Notes: generated by a model from the letters alone, not told the origin. A stretch of DNA of 64,000 bases from CANKHA01 sp963731585 (GCA_963731585.1 CAVSWC010000013.1:248001-312000); one strand, 5' to 3'. Shown: positions 1 to 9,382, counted from the stretch's first letter. Program-made: numbers and translations.

Positions 1-86
1 CAGCCCGATGGAAGCCACCGAGCTGTGGACCTTCCGCCGCATACGGGCCGGTTCCTGGGTGCTCGCCGCTATCCAGCAGACCTGAT
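1..86 (+). CDS. C-terminal end of a Tim44-like domain protein (partial)
   Basis: The window opens inside a reading frame (second frame) that ends with a TGA at 84-86. The visible 27 residues contain ELWTFRRIRAGSWVLAAIQQT, of which ELWTFRR and the W-x-L-x-A-I-Q-Q ending resemble the last strand of Tim44/MBA1-like domains (ligand-binding fold related to NTF2). It is followed at once by a strong terminator, which supports it being a real gene end. Only the tail is visible, so the family call is tentative. Confidence 0.4.
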
Positions 87-104
87 CGCGACCATATCGA
101 TAAA

Positions 105-138
105 GAAAAAGGCCGGGCCAACAGCCCGGCCTTTTTTC
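105..138. terminator. Rho-independent terminator, bidirectional
   Basis: An 8-bp perfect GC stem (GGCCGGGC / GCCCGGCC, 111-118 and 124-131) with a 5-base loop is flanked by an A-run (105-110) and a T-run (132-137). It follows the plus-strand gene ending at 86, and by symmetry can also stop minus-strand transcripts of the hydantoinase gene that ends at 189. Confidence 0.85.
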
Positions 139-188
139 TTCCCCTATCCCGAGAGCAGGGAGAGATTGGCCGCAGTGCCCTCGAATCT

Positions 189-1890
189 CTAGCCGTCGCG
201 TCCGTCAGGCTTGCCATAGCCGCCCGCCGTCGGCGTCTTGATCGTCACGGCTTCGCCCGCATCCAGCAAGGTGGAGTCGCAGCCCTTCAGTTTTTCGATC
301 CGGCCGTTGTTCCGCCGAACGCTGTTTTCTCCGACCTGACCCGCTTCGCCACCCGCCAGACCGAACGGGCGCACGCGGCGGTGCCCGGACAAGATCGTGC
401 ATTGCATCTTTTCCAGAAATCGGATGCTGCGTGAGACGCCGTCGCCCGCCTTCCATTTGCCCCGTCCGCCGGAATTTTTCCGGATATGGAAATCCTCCAG
501 CAGCACGGGATAACGCAGCTCCAAAACTTCGGGATCGGTGAGGCGGGTATTGGTCATATGCGTCTGCACCGCGTCGGTGCCGGGAAAGCCGGGACCGGCA
601 GGTGAGCCGGAGCAGATCGTCTCGTAATATTGATAACGCGCATTGCCGAAATTGAGGTTGTTCATGCGTGCCTTGCGCCGCCGCCATCGCACCGAGCGCG
701 CCAAACAGGCAATTGGTCACCGCCTGCGAGGTTTCCACGTTGCCGGCTACCACGGCGGCGGGATATTCCGGCGACAGCATCGAGCATTTTGGGATGACGA
801 TGCGGATCGGCCGCAGGCAGCCGGCATTCATCGGGATGTCGTCGTCCACCATCACGCGGAACACATAAAGCACCGCCGCACGCGTCACCGGCTCCGGCGC
901 ATTGAAGTTGTCGCCCTGTTGCGGCGAGGTGCCGGTGAAATCCACCGTCGCCTCGCGTTTTTTCCGGTCGACGCTGATCTTCACCTGGATTCGCGTGCCC
1001 TGATCCATCTCGTAGGTGAATGCGCCGTCGTGCAACTTGTCGATCACGCGGCGCACGCTCTCGGCCGCGTTGTCCTGCACGTGGCCCATGTAAGCCTGCA
1101 CGGTGGCAAGCCCGAACTGCGCCACCATCTTGCGCAGTTCCTGCGCGCCCTTTTCGTTGGCGGCGATCTGCGCCTTCAGGTCGGCGACATTCTGCGCCGG
1201 GTTGCGCGCAGGATAGCTCGCCCCGTTCAGCAGCGCCCGCAACTCCTGCTCGCGGAAGCTGCCGCGATCCACCAGCTTGAAATTGTCGATATAGACGCCT
1301 TCCTCGCCGATGGTGACGGCATCGGGCGACATCGAGCCCGGCGCGATGCCGCCGATGTCGGCATGGTGGCCGCGCGAGGCGACCCAGAAGAGAATCTGCC
1401 CTCCACCCGCGGAGCGAAGCGAAGTGGCGGGGAGGGGTTGGGGGTGGGGGGCGCTTTTCTTGGAAGTCCCCCCACCCCGGCGCGCCGCTGCCGCGCCGCG
1501 CCGACCCTCCCCGCCACTCGCAAGGGCTCGTGGGAGGAGGGTGGAGAATACCGGCGTGCAGACGGTGATGTCCGGCAGATGGGTGCCGCCGTTATAGGGC
1601 GCGTTGGTCGCAAACACGTCACCCGGGCGGATCTTCGGATTCTGCCGGATGATGGTTTCCACCGCGCGGTCCATGGAGCCGAGATGCACCGGCATATGCG
1701 GCGCGTTGGCCACCAGCGTTCCGTCGGCGGAAAACACGGCGCAGGAGAAATCCAGCCGCTCCTTGATGTTGACCGAGTAAGCCGTGTTCTGCAGCGCAAC
1801 GCCCATCTGTTCGGCGATCGCCATGAACAGGTTGTTGAACACTTCCAGCATCACCGGGTCGGCCTTCGTGCCGATCGCGCTCTGGCGCTT
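189..1890 (-). CDS. Hydantoinase B / 5-oxoprolinase C-terminal half (fused to hyuA half), frameshifted
   Basis: HyuB-like half of an ATP-dependent hydantoinase/oxoprolinase, which opens cyclic amides such as hydantoins or 5-oxoproline. The frame runs on without a stop from the HyuA half, so this is the fused form of about 1200 residues. Family signatures seen: GTKADPVMLEVFNNLF, SVNIKERLDFSCAVF, NAPHMPVHLGSM, ILFWVASRGHHADIGG, then LTDPEVLELRYP and the glycine-rich C-terminus GGYGKPDGRDG. A single extra base near 665 (codons ACG-C-ATG) splits the last 158 codons into another frame. About 50 residues between TPVF and ILFW are encoded by a GC-rich palindromic element (1396-1549) that keeps the frame. 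Substrate cannot be told. An isochorismatase-fold amidohydrolase lies nearby (5546). Confidence 0.8.
1396..1549. repeat. Palindromic element, family A, inside hyuB
   Basis: A block of about 154 bases is bounded by the direct repeat GAGAAT (1390-1395 and 1544-1549) and by inverted ends CTCCACCC (1401-1408) and GGGTGGAG (1539-1546). Inside are C-runs and G-runs that pair with one another. Its translation (PHPQPLPATSLRSAGGG and similar) matches no part of the hydantoinase fold, and the protein on both sides stays in the right frame. Related blocks occur at 3211-3360, 16962-17105, 46361-46457 and 62822-62975. Confidence 0.7.
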
Positions 1891-4091
1891 GAGTTTTTTG
1901 GCACGGGTCAGCACGAGATGGTTTTTCACCGTCAGTTCCGCGCACCAGCCGGCTTCGACCACCACGGTCTGATGCGGCTCGATCATGATGGCGGGACCGG
2001 AGATTTTCGCGCCGGGCTTGAGCTGATCGCGGGTGAAGATTTTGGCCGGGTGCAATTTGCCGCCGGAGAAAAACTTCGTGCGCCGCGTAGGGCGGGGGAG
2101 TTTTGCGCCGCTCTTGCGCCGCATCGGCTCGCGGAATTTGGCGCCGCCGCCGATCGCTTCCACCGACGACGGCTTCGATCACCAGCTTCTTGCTGCGGTC
2201 GATGAAACCGAAGCGCGCTTTATGCGCCTTCTCAAAGGCAATCTGCATTTTTGCCGCGACGCCCGCAGGCACTTCCAGCGCGGTATCCGTTCCCGCGTAG
2301 CGGATATGCGCGCGCACCAGCAGCTTGATCTTGCCGCGCGCCACGCCCTGGCCGGCGACTTCCTTCGCAGCCTCCTTGCCAAGACGCGCCGCGGTCTTGT
2401 TCAGCGCCGCCATCGCCTGGGCATTCAGCGGCAGCTCGACCGCCTGCTGGCGCGTGGCGCGGATATCGGCCAGGCCCATGCCATAGGCGGAGAGCAGCGA
2501 GGAGAAAGGATGGATCAGCACCGTGGTCATGCCGAGTGCGTCGGCGACCAGGCAGGCATGCTGCCCGCCGGCACCGCCGAAGCAGTTGAGCGCGTAGCGC
2601 GTCACGTCATAGCCGCGCTGCACGGAAATTTTCTTGATGGCGTTGGCCATGTTCTCGACCGCGATGCGCAGGAATCCGTCGGCCACTTGCTCCGGCGTCC
2701 GGCCGACCTCGCGCGCCAGCGCCGCGAAAGCAACGCGCACCGCGTCGGCGTCGAGCGGTTGATTTTGTTGCGCGCCGAAAATCTTCGGGAAGAAATCCGG
2801 TATCAGCTTGCCGACCATGACATTGGCGTCGGTGACCGTGAGCGGGCCGCCGCGGCGATAGCTCTTCGGCCCGGGATTGGCGCCCGCCGAGTCCGGCCCG
2901 ACGCGAAAGCGTGCGCCGTCGAAATGCAGGATCGAGCCGCCGCCCGCCGCCACGGTGTGGATCAGCATCATCGGCGCGCGCATGCGCACGCCCGCCACTT
3001 CGGTCTCGAAGCTGCGCTCGTATGCGCCGTCGAAATGCGACACGTCGGTCGAGGTGCCGCCCATGTCAAAACCAATCAGCTTTGTGAATCCGGCCTCGCG
3101 GCCGGTTTCCGCAAGCCCGACCACGCCGCCGGCGGGGCCGGAGAGGATCGCGTCCTTGCCCTGGAACAACTCCGCCGCGGTGAGCCCGCCCGCGGAGGTC
3201 ATGAACATGAGTTTCCCTCGCCCCGCTTGCGGGGAGCGGGTGGCCGAGCTTGCGGAGCGCGAGTCGGGTGAGGGGGCGTCTCCACGAGCTTGGCAGCGTC
3301 TGACAGCTCGCCCCTCGACGCTCCGACCCTCTCCCCGTGAAGAACGGGGAGAGGGAGAAGAGGTCGCTCAGCTCATTCCGCCACCCTCTCCACATACCGC
3401 CGCAAAATCGGCGAGAGATAAGCGTCCACCACCGTGGTGTCGCCGCGGCCGATGAGCTTGATGAGAGGCGAGACTTTGTGGCTGACCGAGAGCTGCGGAA
3501 AGCCGATCTCGCGCGCCAGCGCCGCCACGCGCTGCTCGTGCGCGGGATGGCGATAGCCATGCATGAAGACGATGGCGACCGCTGCAATGCCGTCCGCCCG
3601 CGCGGCTTTGAGCGCTGGCCGCAACGCATCGAGATCCGGCGCACGCTCCACCGTGCCGTCCGCGCGCACGCGCTCGTCCACTTCGATCACGCGCTCGTAG
3701 ATCACTTCCGGCTTGAGGATGTGCTTGGCAAAAATCTTCGGCCGCGCCTGATAGCCGATCTTCAGCGCGTCGCCGAAGCCCTTGGTGATGAGCAGCAGTG
3801 TGCGCGCGCCCTTGCGCTCGAGCAGCGCATTGGTCGCCACCGTGGTGCCCATCTTAATGGCGCCGATCCGCTCGGCGGGGATCGGCTCGCCGCCTTGCAA
3901 TCCGAGGATATCCCGAATGCCTTGCACCGCGGGGTCGCCATAGGCTTCGGGATTTTCCGACAAGCAGCTTGTGCGCGAGCGAGCGTGCCATCCGGCCGCC
4001 GCGCCACCACGTCGGTAAAGGTACCGCCCCGGTCGATCCAGAAATCCCAGCGCGCTTGTTGCTTACTTTGTGTCCGTCGCGGTTGTTTCAT
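1891..4091 (-). CDS. Hydantoinase A / 5-oxoprolinase N-terminal half, frameshifted
   Basis: HyuA-like ATP-binding half. The N-terminus carries the phosphate-binding motif DRGGTFTDVV. Then come MGTTVATNALLERKG, LIGFDMGGTSTDVSHFDG, GGAGGQHACLVADALG and the C-terminal GPAIMIEPHQTVVVEAGW. The start at 4091 gives MKQPRR; 4118 is also possible. The frame is broken by two extra bases around 3962-3977 (before SENPEAYGDP), one at about 3375 (GCG GAA T GAG) and one at 2164 (GTC GTC G GTG). A palindromic element (3211-3360) separates ELSD from LMFMTSAGGL. Apart from these shifts all blocks of the family are present and well conserved, which argues for sequence errors rather than long decay. Confidence 0.75.
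3211..3360. repeat. Palindromic element, family A, inside hyuA
   Basis: Two strong hairpins face each other: one near 3214-3240 (CCCTCGCCCC with GGGGAGCGGG) and one near 3333-3357 (CCCTCTCCCCG with CGGGGAGAGGG). Between them lies GC-rich sequence with GAGTCGGGTGAGGGGG. The block falls between two conserved HyuA segments (VAEELSD and LMFMTSAGG) that are nearly adjacent in relatives. It is therefore an insertion. Confidence 0.7.
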
Positions 4092-4215
4092 GCGCTCATT
4101 CAGGAACACGCCGCGCAAATGCGAAAGCCATTCCTCTGCACTCTACCGCAGATGACGACACGAATGTATGCTCCCTGCGGACGGCTTTTCAGATTGACCG
4201 AAAAGGAGGGTAGTC

Positions 4216-4785
4216 GTGAAGCTCTATATGCACCCGGTTTCGACCGCCAGCCGGCAGTTCGGCTGTTCATTGCCGAAAATGGCATCGAATGCGATGAGGA
4301 AGTAGTCGATATCCTGCAAGGCGCTCATTACCAGGAGCCCTACGCGTCGCTTAACCCTAGCCGCATGGTGCCGATGCTCGAGGACGGCGATTTTCGGCTG
4401 TCGGAAAGCTCAGCGATCCTGAAGTATCTCGCCGACAAATACGATCTGCCGTCCTATCCGAACGACCTCAAGAAGCGCGCCAAGGTCAACGAGGTCATGG
4501 ACTGGCTAACACCCAATTCTATCGCGACTTCGGTTACGGGCTGATCTATCCCCAGCTCTTTCCGCACCACAAGCGCCGCAGCGACGAGGCGCATGCCGGC
4601 GCTATCGCCTGGGGACAGCAAGCGCGCCAAGAACTGGCTGCAGATCCTTCAACCACGACTGGATCGGCCGACAAGAACCTGTATCTCTGCGGCAATGACA
4701 TCACGATCGCAGACTATTTCGGCTCTGCCTTGGTTTCGATCGGAGAACTCATCGGCTACCAATGTGCTGCTGTCGAACAGCAAGC
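4216..4785 (+). pseudogene. Glutathione S-transferase, several frameshifts
   Basis: A GTG start at 4216 follows a good ribosome site (AAGGAGG at 4203-4209). The first codons read VKLYMHPVSTASR, then after a one-base loss VRLFIAENGIECDEEVVDIL, YASLNPSRMVPMLEDGDFRLSESSAILKYLADKYDLPSYP, which is a typical thioredoxin-fold GST N-terminus with the SES motif that binds the glutathione gamma-glutamyl group. A second loss near 4509 shifts to NTQFYRDFGYGLIYPQLFPHHKRRSDEA. Further shifts follow near 4615-4675, before KNLYLCGNDITIADYFGSALVSIGELIG. After about 4770 the family is no longer recognisable. Unlike the genes listed elsewhere, losses and gains are mixed and the C-terminus is missing, so genuine decay is likely. 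Confidence 0.7.
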
Positions 4786-4969
4786 GGCGCGCGACGCCAT
4801 GATGAAACTGAACTTCAAGGTGGTGATAGGTGTCGGATGCGCTTCCGGCCGCGCGATGACGGACGATTTCGCACAACGCGTCAGCTGCGCCGCCTTCTAC
4901 ATGCCAACTTCGGCGACGTGCAGACGGTGGAGCAAGTGCTGGCGTCGTTCGATCGCGCGCCGAGAAGCC

Positions 4970-5012
4970 AAAAATTGGCGGGGCGCCCGACGGGTTCTCC
5001 GTCGGGCGCCCC
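4970..5012 (-). terminator. Terminator of rnpB
   Basis: A perfect 14-bp stem (4980-4993 with 4999-5012, GGGGCGCCCGACGG and its complement) has a 5-base loop. On the minus strand it is followed by AATTTTTGG (4968-4976). It lies directly after the RNase P RNA 3' end. Confidence 0.85.
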
Positions 5013-5015
5013 TTA

Positions 5016-5455
<440 letters not shown>

Positions 5456-5545
5456 GAAGTGGTCGCTAATATGGACTGCGTCAAGTCAGAGCGCTGAAGC
5501 ATAAGCCAAACCGGCCCACTGGGTGGTCCATATCCGGAGGAAATC

Positions 5546-6298
5546 ATGGCGAGCGACTTCGAAGACCATTGCTGGAAAGACGTGATCCCGCCGCACGTGC
5601 TGGAGATCTACTCCGGCTATGCGCGCAAGCTGTTCGTCGGGCCGTCGCCCGCGCTGGTCGCTGTCGATCTGTATGAATCGGTCTATCAGGGCGGCAACCG
5701 GCCGATGTCCGAGCTCGCCAAGACCTATCCCGGCTCCTGCGGCGAGAATGCCTGGAAGGCGATCGAGCCGACCAAGCGGCTGTTCGCCGCCGCGCGCGCC
5801 GCCGGCATTCCGATCTTCTATTCCACCGGCGACACGCGGCCGGAGAGCCATCCGGGCCAGGTGAATGTCAGCGCGACCAAACGCCGTTCCAAGGCCATGC
5901 GCGATCCGGCGATGTACGCCATCCGGCCCGAGTTCAAGCCGCAACACGGCGACGTGGTGATCTTCAAGCAGCGCGCCAGCGCCTTCTTCGGCACGCCGCT
6001 GACGGCGCATCTCAACCAGCTCGGCGTCCGCAGCGTGATCATGTGCGGCGAGAGCACGTCAGGCTGCGTGCGCGCCTCGGCGGTGGACGCCTTTTCCCAC
6101 GGCTATCACGTTACCTTGGTGGAGGAATGCTGCTTCGACCGCAGCGACATTTCGCACAAGGTCAACCTGTTCGACATGCATCACAAATATTGCGACGTGA
6201 TGCGTGTGGACGAGGTGGTGCAACACCTCGATGGCATGAAGGCGCGTTCAGCAAAAGTGGAAGCCGGTTTTGCGTCCGAACGCGCCAGAGCTGTTTAA
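5546..6298 (+). CDS. Isochorismatase-family cysteine hydrolase
   Basis: A 250-residue amidohydrolase of the isochorismatase/N-carbamoylsarcosine amidase superfamily. The catalytic triad is visible: Asp41 in LVAVDLYES, Lys141 in VVIFKQRASAFFGT, and nucleophile Cys174 in CGESTSGCVRAS. Ribosome site CCGGAGGAAATC stands just before the ATG. With the hydantoinase gene upstream, a role in hydantoin or N-carbamoyl compound breakdown is possible but is inference. The last 17 or so residues (RSAKVEAGFASERARAV) are encoded by a copy of repeat family C (from 6243), so the native C-terminus has been replaced or extended by a repeat. Confidence 0.88.
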   Translation: MASDFEDHCWKDVIPPHVLEIYSGYARKLFVGPSPALVAVDLYESVYQGGNRPMSELAKTYPGSCGENAWKAIEPTKRLFAAARAAGIPIFYSTGDTRPESHPGQVNVSATKRRSKAMRDPAMYAIRPEFKPQHGDVVIFKQRASAFFGTPLTAHLNQLGVRSVIMCGESTSGCVRASAVDAFSHGYHVTLVEECCFDRSDISHKVNLFDMHHKYCDVMRVDEVVQHLDGMKARSAKVEAGFASERARAV

Positions 6299-6348
6299 AT
6301 CGAGTCTTTTCGTCACGCGATCCGGATTCCGCTTCGTTTGAAAAACGC
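6243..6348. repeat. Interspersed palindromic repeat, family C, copy 1
   Basis: The block begins GCGTTCAGCAAAAGTGG and CCGGTTTTGCG and ends with GATCCGGATTCCGCTTCG and TTGAAAAACGCTC. The outer ends are loosely complementary (GCGTT / AACGC). A fuller copy is at 47012-47162 and a partial one at 55583-55640. This copy overlaps the 3' end of the isochorismatase gene. Confidence 0.75.
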
Positions 6349-6383
6349 TCGGAGCGCAAGGCGGGTTGAATGACCGGCTGAAC

Positions 6384-7160
6384 CTACCAGCGGCGCCGTT
6401 CCAGCAGCTTGTGCAGCGTACGCAACGTGGAGCCGTCGGCAATGCCGTCGACTTTCGCCGGGCGAAAATGCCGCTGGAAGGCGGTGACCACGTCGCGGGT
6501 TGTTTCGTCAAACGTCCCGGTCACCGCAATGCCGTAGCCAAAATCGGCCAGAGCGATTTGCAGCCCACGCACGTCGTCGCTTGTTTGGCCGAGCGTAAAA
6601 CTCGGCCCCTTTTCGGTGATGCGGGAGGGCGTCACCCATTCGCCGAGGCCGGAATCGGCCAGCAGCCGCCAGGGAAATTTCTCGCCGGGATCTCGCTTGC
6701 GCGAAGGCGCCACGTCGGAATGCGCCAGCACGCGATCAGGCCTGATGCCGCGCCGCGCGATGATGCCGCGGCAGAGCGCGATCACCGCCGCGATCTGCCG
6801 GGAGGGAAAATCCGGATAGCCGAAATCGTGCCCGGGATTGGCGATCTCGACGCCGATCGAGAAGGAATTGATGTCGGTTTCGCCCGCCCAATGCGATTCG
6901 CCGGCGTGCCAGGCGCGGCGGCTTTCCTGCACCGACTGCACGATGCGGCCGTCCTCGAATACGAAATAATGCGACGAAACCTTGCTCTTCGGCGAGCACA
7001 GCCGGTCCAGCGCCTCCTGCGCGTTCTGCATCCCGGTGTAATGCAACAGGATGATGTCGGGGGCCCGGCCGTCCTTGCGCTCATCATGCGTCGGCGAGGG
7101 CACGACGTCGGCAACGAGAGAGGATTCCGGCTGAAAATCCGTCATAGCCGGCATATGCAT
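6384..7160 (-). CDS. N-acetylmuramoyl-L-alanine amidase, AmiD type, with peptidoglycan-binding domain
   Basis: A 258-residue zinc amidase that cleaves the bond between MurNAc and the stem peptide. Residues about 30-160 form an Amidase_2 domain. Zinc ligands are suggested by His in IILLHYTGM, His in VLAHSDVAP and Asp in KRDPGEKFPW, and GVEIANPGHDFGYPDFP is typical of AmiD. Residues about 185-255 form a PG_binding_1 domain (SFTLGQTSDDVRGLQIALADFGYG and VVTAFQRHFRP, DGIADGSTLRTLHKLL). No signal peptide is evident, so the protein is probably cytoplasmic or acts in muropeptide recycling. In relatives an amidase of this type commonly lies just upstream of the dcw cluster. Confidence 0.9.
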   Translation of the reverse strand: MHMPAMTDFQPESSLVADVVPSPTHDERKDGRAPDIILLHYTGMQNAQEALDRLCSPKSKVSSHYFVFEDGRIVQSVQESRRAWHAGESHWAGETDINSFSIGVEIANPGHDFGYPDFPSRQIAAVIALCRGIIARRGIRPDRVLAHSDVAPSRKRDPGEKFPWRLLADSGLGEWVTPSRITEKGPSFTLGQTSDDVRGLQIALADFGYGIAVTGTFDETTRDVVTAFQRHFRPAKVDGIADGSTLRTLHKLLERRRW

Positions 7161-7236
7161 TCCTTTATCCCGTAACAGAAGGTGATCGAGAAGCCGACAC
7201 GTACCGGAGGATTGTTTCTTGTCGCAAAGATGGCGA

Positions 7237-7272
7237 GAAAAAGCGCCGGCCCAGCGAGGCTGGACCGGCGCT
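7237..7272 (-). terminator. Terminator of the PRC-barrel gene
   Basis: Stem AGCGCCGGCCCAG (7242-7254) pairs with CTGGACCGGCGCT (7260-7272) with one mismatch and a 5-base loop. On the minus strand it is followed by TTTTTC. It lies 18 bases after the stop of the minus-strand gene at 7290. Confidence 0.8.
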
Positions 7273-7289
7273 CTACTCAGACTGACGAG

Positions 7290-7970
7290 TTACACTACTG
7301 ACGCTGCTGACTCTGACGCTACTGACTCACTACGGACGCTGCGCAGGTGCGCTGCTCCCGCGCCGCTCATGCCGCCGCCCGGTGCGCTACGCGGCGTGGT
7401 GGCCGAGCCCGATCCCGCTGAGGAAGAGCCGGTCGTCGTCGAGCGGTCCTCATGGCGCTTGAAGTCAGGGGCCTGCGCCAGCTGGTCCTTGCTCATGCTG
7501 ACCTTGGCTTTCCAGGTATTGTTCTCCTGGGTCAGCTGCACAGCTGACGGAGTCAGCGCCACCTCCTTCGCGCCGACGCCGAGGAAGCCGCCGACGCTCA
7601 GCAGGTAAGCTTCAACCTTGCCGTCCTTGGAGACGAGGATGTCGCTGATGTCGCCGATCTTCTCGTTATTGGTGCCCAGGACGTCGACACCCTTCAGGTT
7701 CGACACGAGCATCTGGTTGGGCGACTGTGACGAAATGGTCGATGCCGAGGCGCTTGGGCTCGCGCTAGCAGCGCTCGTGCTCGTGCTGCTGCTGGCCTTG
7801 AGGCATCCGACTTCATCGCATCGGAAGAAGAAGACCCCGGAGGCAAAGTCGGCGAAGAAGCGGAAGGGGTCGTTGAACCGGGACTTGGCTGATGGCGATG
7901 ACGATTGCGCCATGGCGGATGACAGCATCAATCCGCTCAGCGCGGTCGAAAGCAATAGTTTCTTCAACAT
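7290..7970 (-). CDS. Exported PRC-barrel domain protein
   Basis: A 226-residue protein with a signal peptide (MLKKLLLSTALSGLMLSSAMA, cleavage at AMA-QS). A low-complexity Ser/Thr-rich linker follows, then a PRC-barrel at about residues 85-150 (VSNLKGVDVLGTNNEKIGDI, VSKDGKVEAYLLSVGGFLGVGAKEVAL), then a Ser/Gly-rich tail. The start is fixed by GGAGG seven bases before the ATG. Residues about 30-60 (FNDPFRFFADFASGVFFF) look wrong. Read one frame over, the same bases give SPGSTTPSASSPTLPPGSSSS, which fits the linker far better, so two compensating shifts are suspected. PRC-barrel exported proteins of this kind are stress-associated in rhizobia, but no function is proved. Confidence 0.8.
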   Translation of the reverse strand: MLKKLLLSTALSGLMLSSAMAQSSSPSAKSRFNDPFRFFADFASGVFFFRCDEVGCLKASSSTSTSAASASPSASASTISSQSPNQMLVSNLKGVDVLGTNNEKIGDISDILVSKDGKVEAYLLSVGGFLGVGAKEVALTPSAVQLTQENNTWKAKVSMSKDQLAQAPDFKRHEDRSTTTGSSSAGSGSATTPRSAPGGGMSGAGAAHLRSVRSESVASESAASVV

Positions 7971-8332
7971 CGGGAAACCTCCATGCAACGTGGTGTTTTT
8001 GTGGTGATGCGTCGAGGCACGGCATTTTCGGTCGCGTGGAAAAACCGGCCTCTTCTTAACAACGTTTGAACGCGCACCGGTGTTCCGCACCAAATTGCAC
8101 GCGATGACGCAGATCGCGGCTGGAAAGTTTCGCTGAAGCCGACACCAAGTTCGCGAAATTCGAGCCGAGGTGGAGGTCCAGTCAAAATAACGCGCGACGA
8201 ATCTCGTTCTCAACTTTAAGTTGCGGCAACCGTTCCTTAATATTAACGACGGTTAATAGCGGCGAAAAACTGCGCCGTTCCGGCACTTACGGGGCGGCGC
8301 CCGCAAGTCCTTGATAGACGCCAAAGCAGCCC
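7971..8332. promoter_or_regulatory. Divergent intergenic region ahead of the dcw cluster
   Basis: This 362-bp region separates the minus-strand PRC-barrel gene from rsmH and must hold promoters for both. It contains a perfect 13-base palindrome CAACTTTAAGTTG (8211-8223) and three TTAA tetramers at 8237, 8243 and 8253 (TTAACGACGGTTAA), which resembles a CtrA-type TTAA-N-TTAA site but with 6 rather than 7 spacer bases. No mraZ gene is present, although it normally precedes rsmH. Confidence 0.4.
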
Positions 8333-9382
8333 ATGATAGCCCACGTTATGACGATGAGCGGCGGCAGCGGGAAAACGGCTGTCGCTGGCGGACCTGCCCG
8401 TCACATTCCCGTGCTCGCCCGTTCCGCGCTCGAGCACCTCAACATTCGCGACGGCGGCGTTTACATCGACGGCACCTTCGGTGCCGGCGGCTATGCGCGC
8501 CTGATCCTGGAAGCCGCCAACGCGAACGTGATTGGCATCGACCGCGACCAGACTGCGGTGGCGCGTGGCTTCGCCTTGGTCGAAGCATCCGCCGGCCGGT
8601 TGACGCTGGTGGAGGACCGCTTCTCGTCACTGGATAGCGTCGCGCGGGGATGCGGCTTCGATGCCGTGGACGGCGTTGTGCTCGATATCGGCGTCTCGTC
8701 CATGCAGCTCGACGAGGCCGGACGCGGCTTCTCCTTCCGGCTGGACGGCCCGCTTGACATGCGCATGGGCAAATCGGGACCGACGGCGGCCGACGTGGTG
8801 GCGGCGGCGTCCGAGCGCGATCTCGCGGACATCATTTTTCTTTTGGGCGAAGAGCGGCATTCCCGCGCGGTCGCACGCGCCATCGTCGCCGCGCGTAAGG
8901 AAAAGCCGATCGAAACCACCGGCGCGCTGGCCGACATCATCGGGCACGTAGTGCGCGGCAAGCCGGGCGAGATTCATCCTGCGACAAGAACGTTCCAGGC
9001 GCTGCGCATTTTCGTCAACGAGGAGCTCGATGAGCTGGCCGATGGCTTGGCCGCGGCGGAGCGCATCCTGAAGCCCGGCGGACGGCTGGTCGTCGTCTCC
9101 TTCCATTCGCTGGAAGACCGCATCGTGAAGAATTTCCTGGCCGAGCGCAGCCGTACGGCTGCCGGCTCGCGCCATCTGCCGGCGGTGGATGCGCCGCCGC
9201 CCACCTTCAGCCTCGTCACCAAACGTCCAGTCGTGGCGGACGATGCGGAGATCGCCGGCAATCCACGCGCCCGTTCCGCCAAGCTGCGCGCGGGCGAGCG
9301 CACGCAAGCTGCGCCGCGCATTGGCGGCGCCGGGCGGCTCTTCGATCTCCCGTCGCCCGATAATCTGCTGCGGGGGCGCTGA
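8333..9382 (+). CDS. rsmH: 16S rRNA (cytosine1402-N4)-methyltransferase RsmH
   Basis: First gene of the dcw cluster. It transfers a methyl group from SAM to C1402 of 16S rRNA. Signatures: HIPVLARSALEHL at the N-terminus, SAM-binding YIDGTFGAGGYARLIL, IGIDRD, DGVVLDIGVSSMQLDEAGRGFSFRLDGPLDMRM, and the C-terminal SFHSLEDRIVKNFL. Start is uncertain: ATG at 8333, 8348 and 8354 are all in frame and none has a strong ribosome site. The stop overlaps the ftsL start (TGATG), which implies translational coupling. Confidence 0.95.
   Translation: MIAHVMTMSGGSGKTAVAGGPARHIPVLARSALEHLNIRDGGVYIDGTFGAGGYARLILEAANANVIGIDRDQTAVARGFALVEASAGRLTLVEDRFSSLDSVARGCGFDAVDGVVLDIGVSSMQLDEAGRGFSFRLDGPLDMRMGKSGPTAADVVAAASERDLADIIFLLGEERHSRAVARAIVAARKEKPIETTGALADIIGHVVRGKPGEIHPATRTFQALRIFVNEELDELADGLAAAERILKPGGRLVVVSFHSLEDRIVKNFLAERSRTAAGSRHLPAVDAPPPTFSLVTKRPVVADDAEIAGNPRARSAKLRAGERTQAAPRIGGAGRLFDLPSPDNLLRGR

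Noticed and set aside
643..3455. Long plus-strand open frames opposite the hydantoinase gene (up to 520 codons)
   Set aside because: They are Arg/His/Ala-rich antisense frames caused by GC bias at third positions; the minus-strand frames carry clear family motifs.
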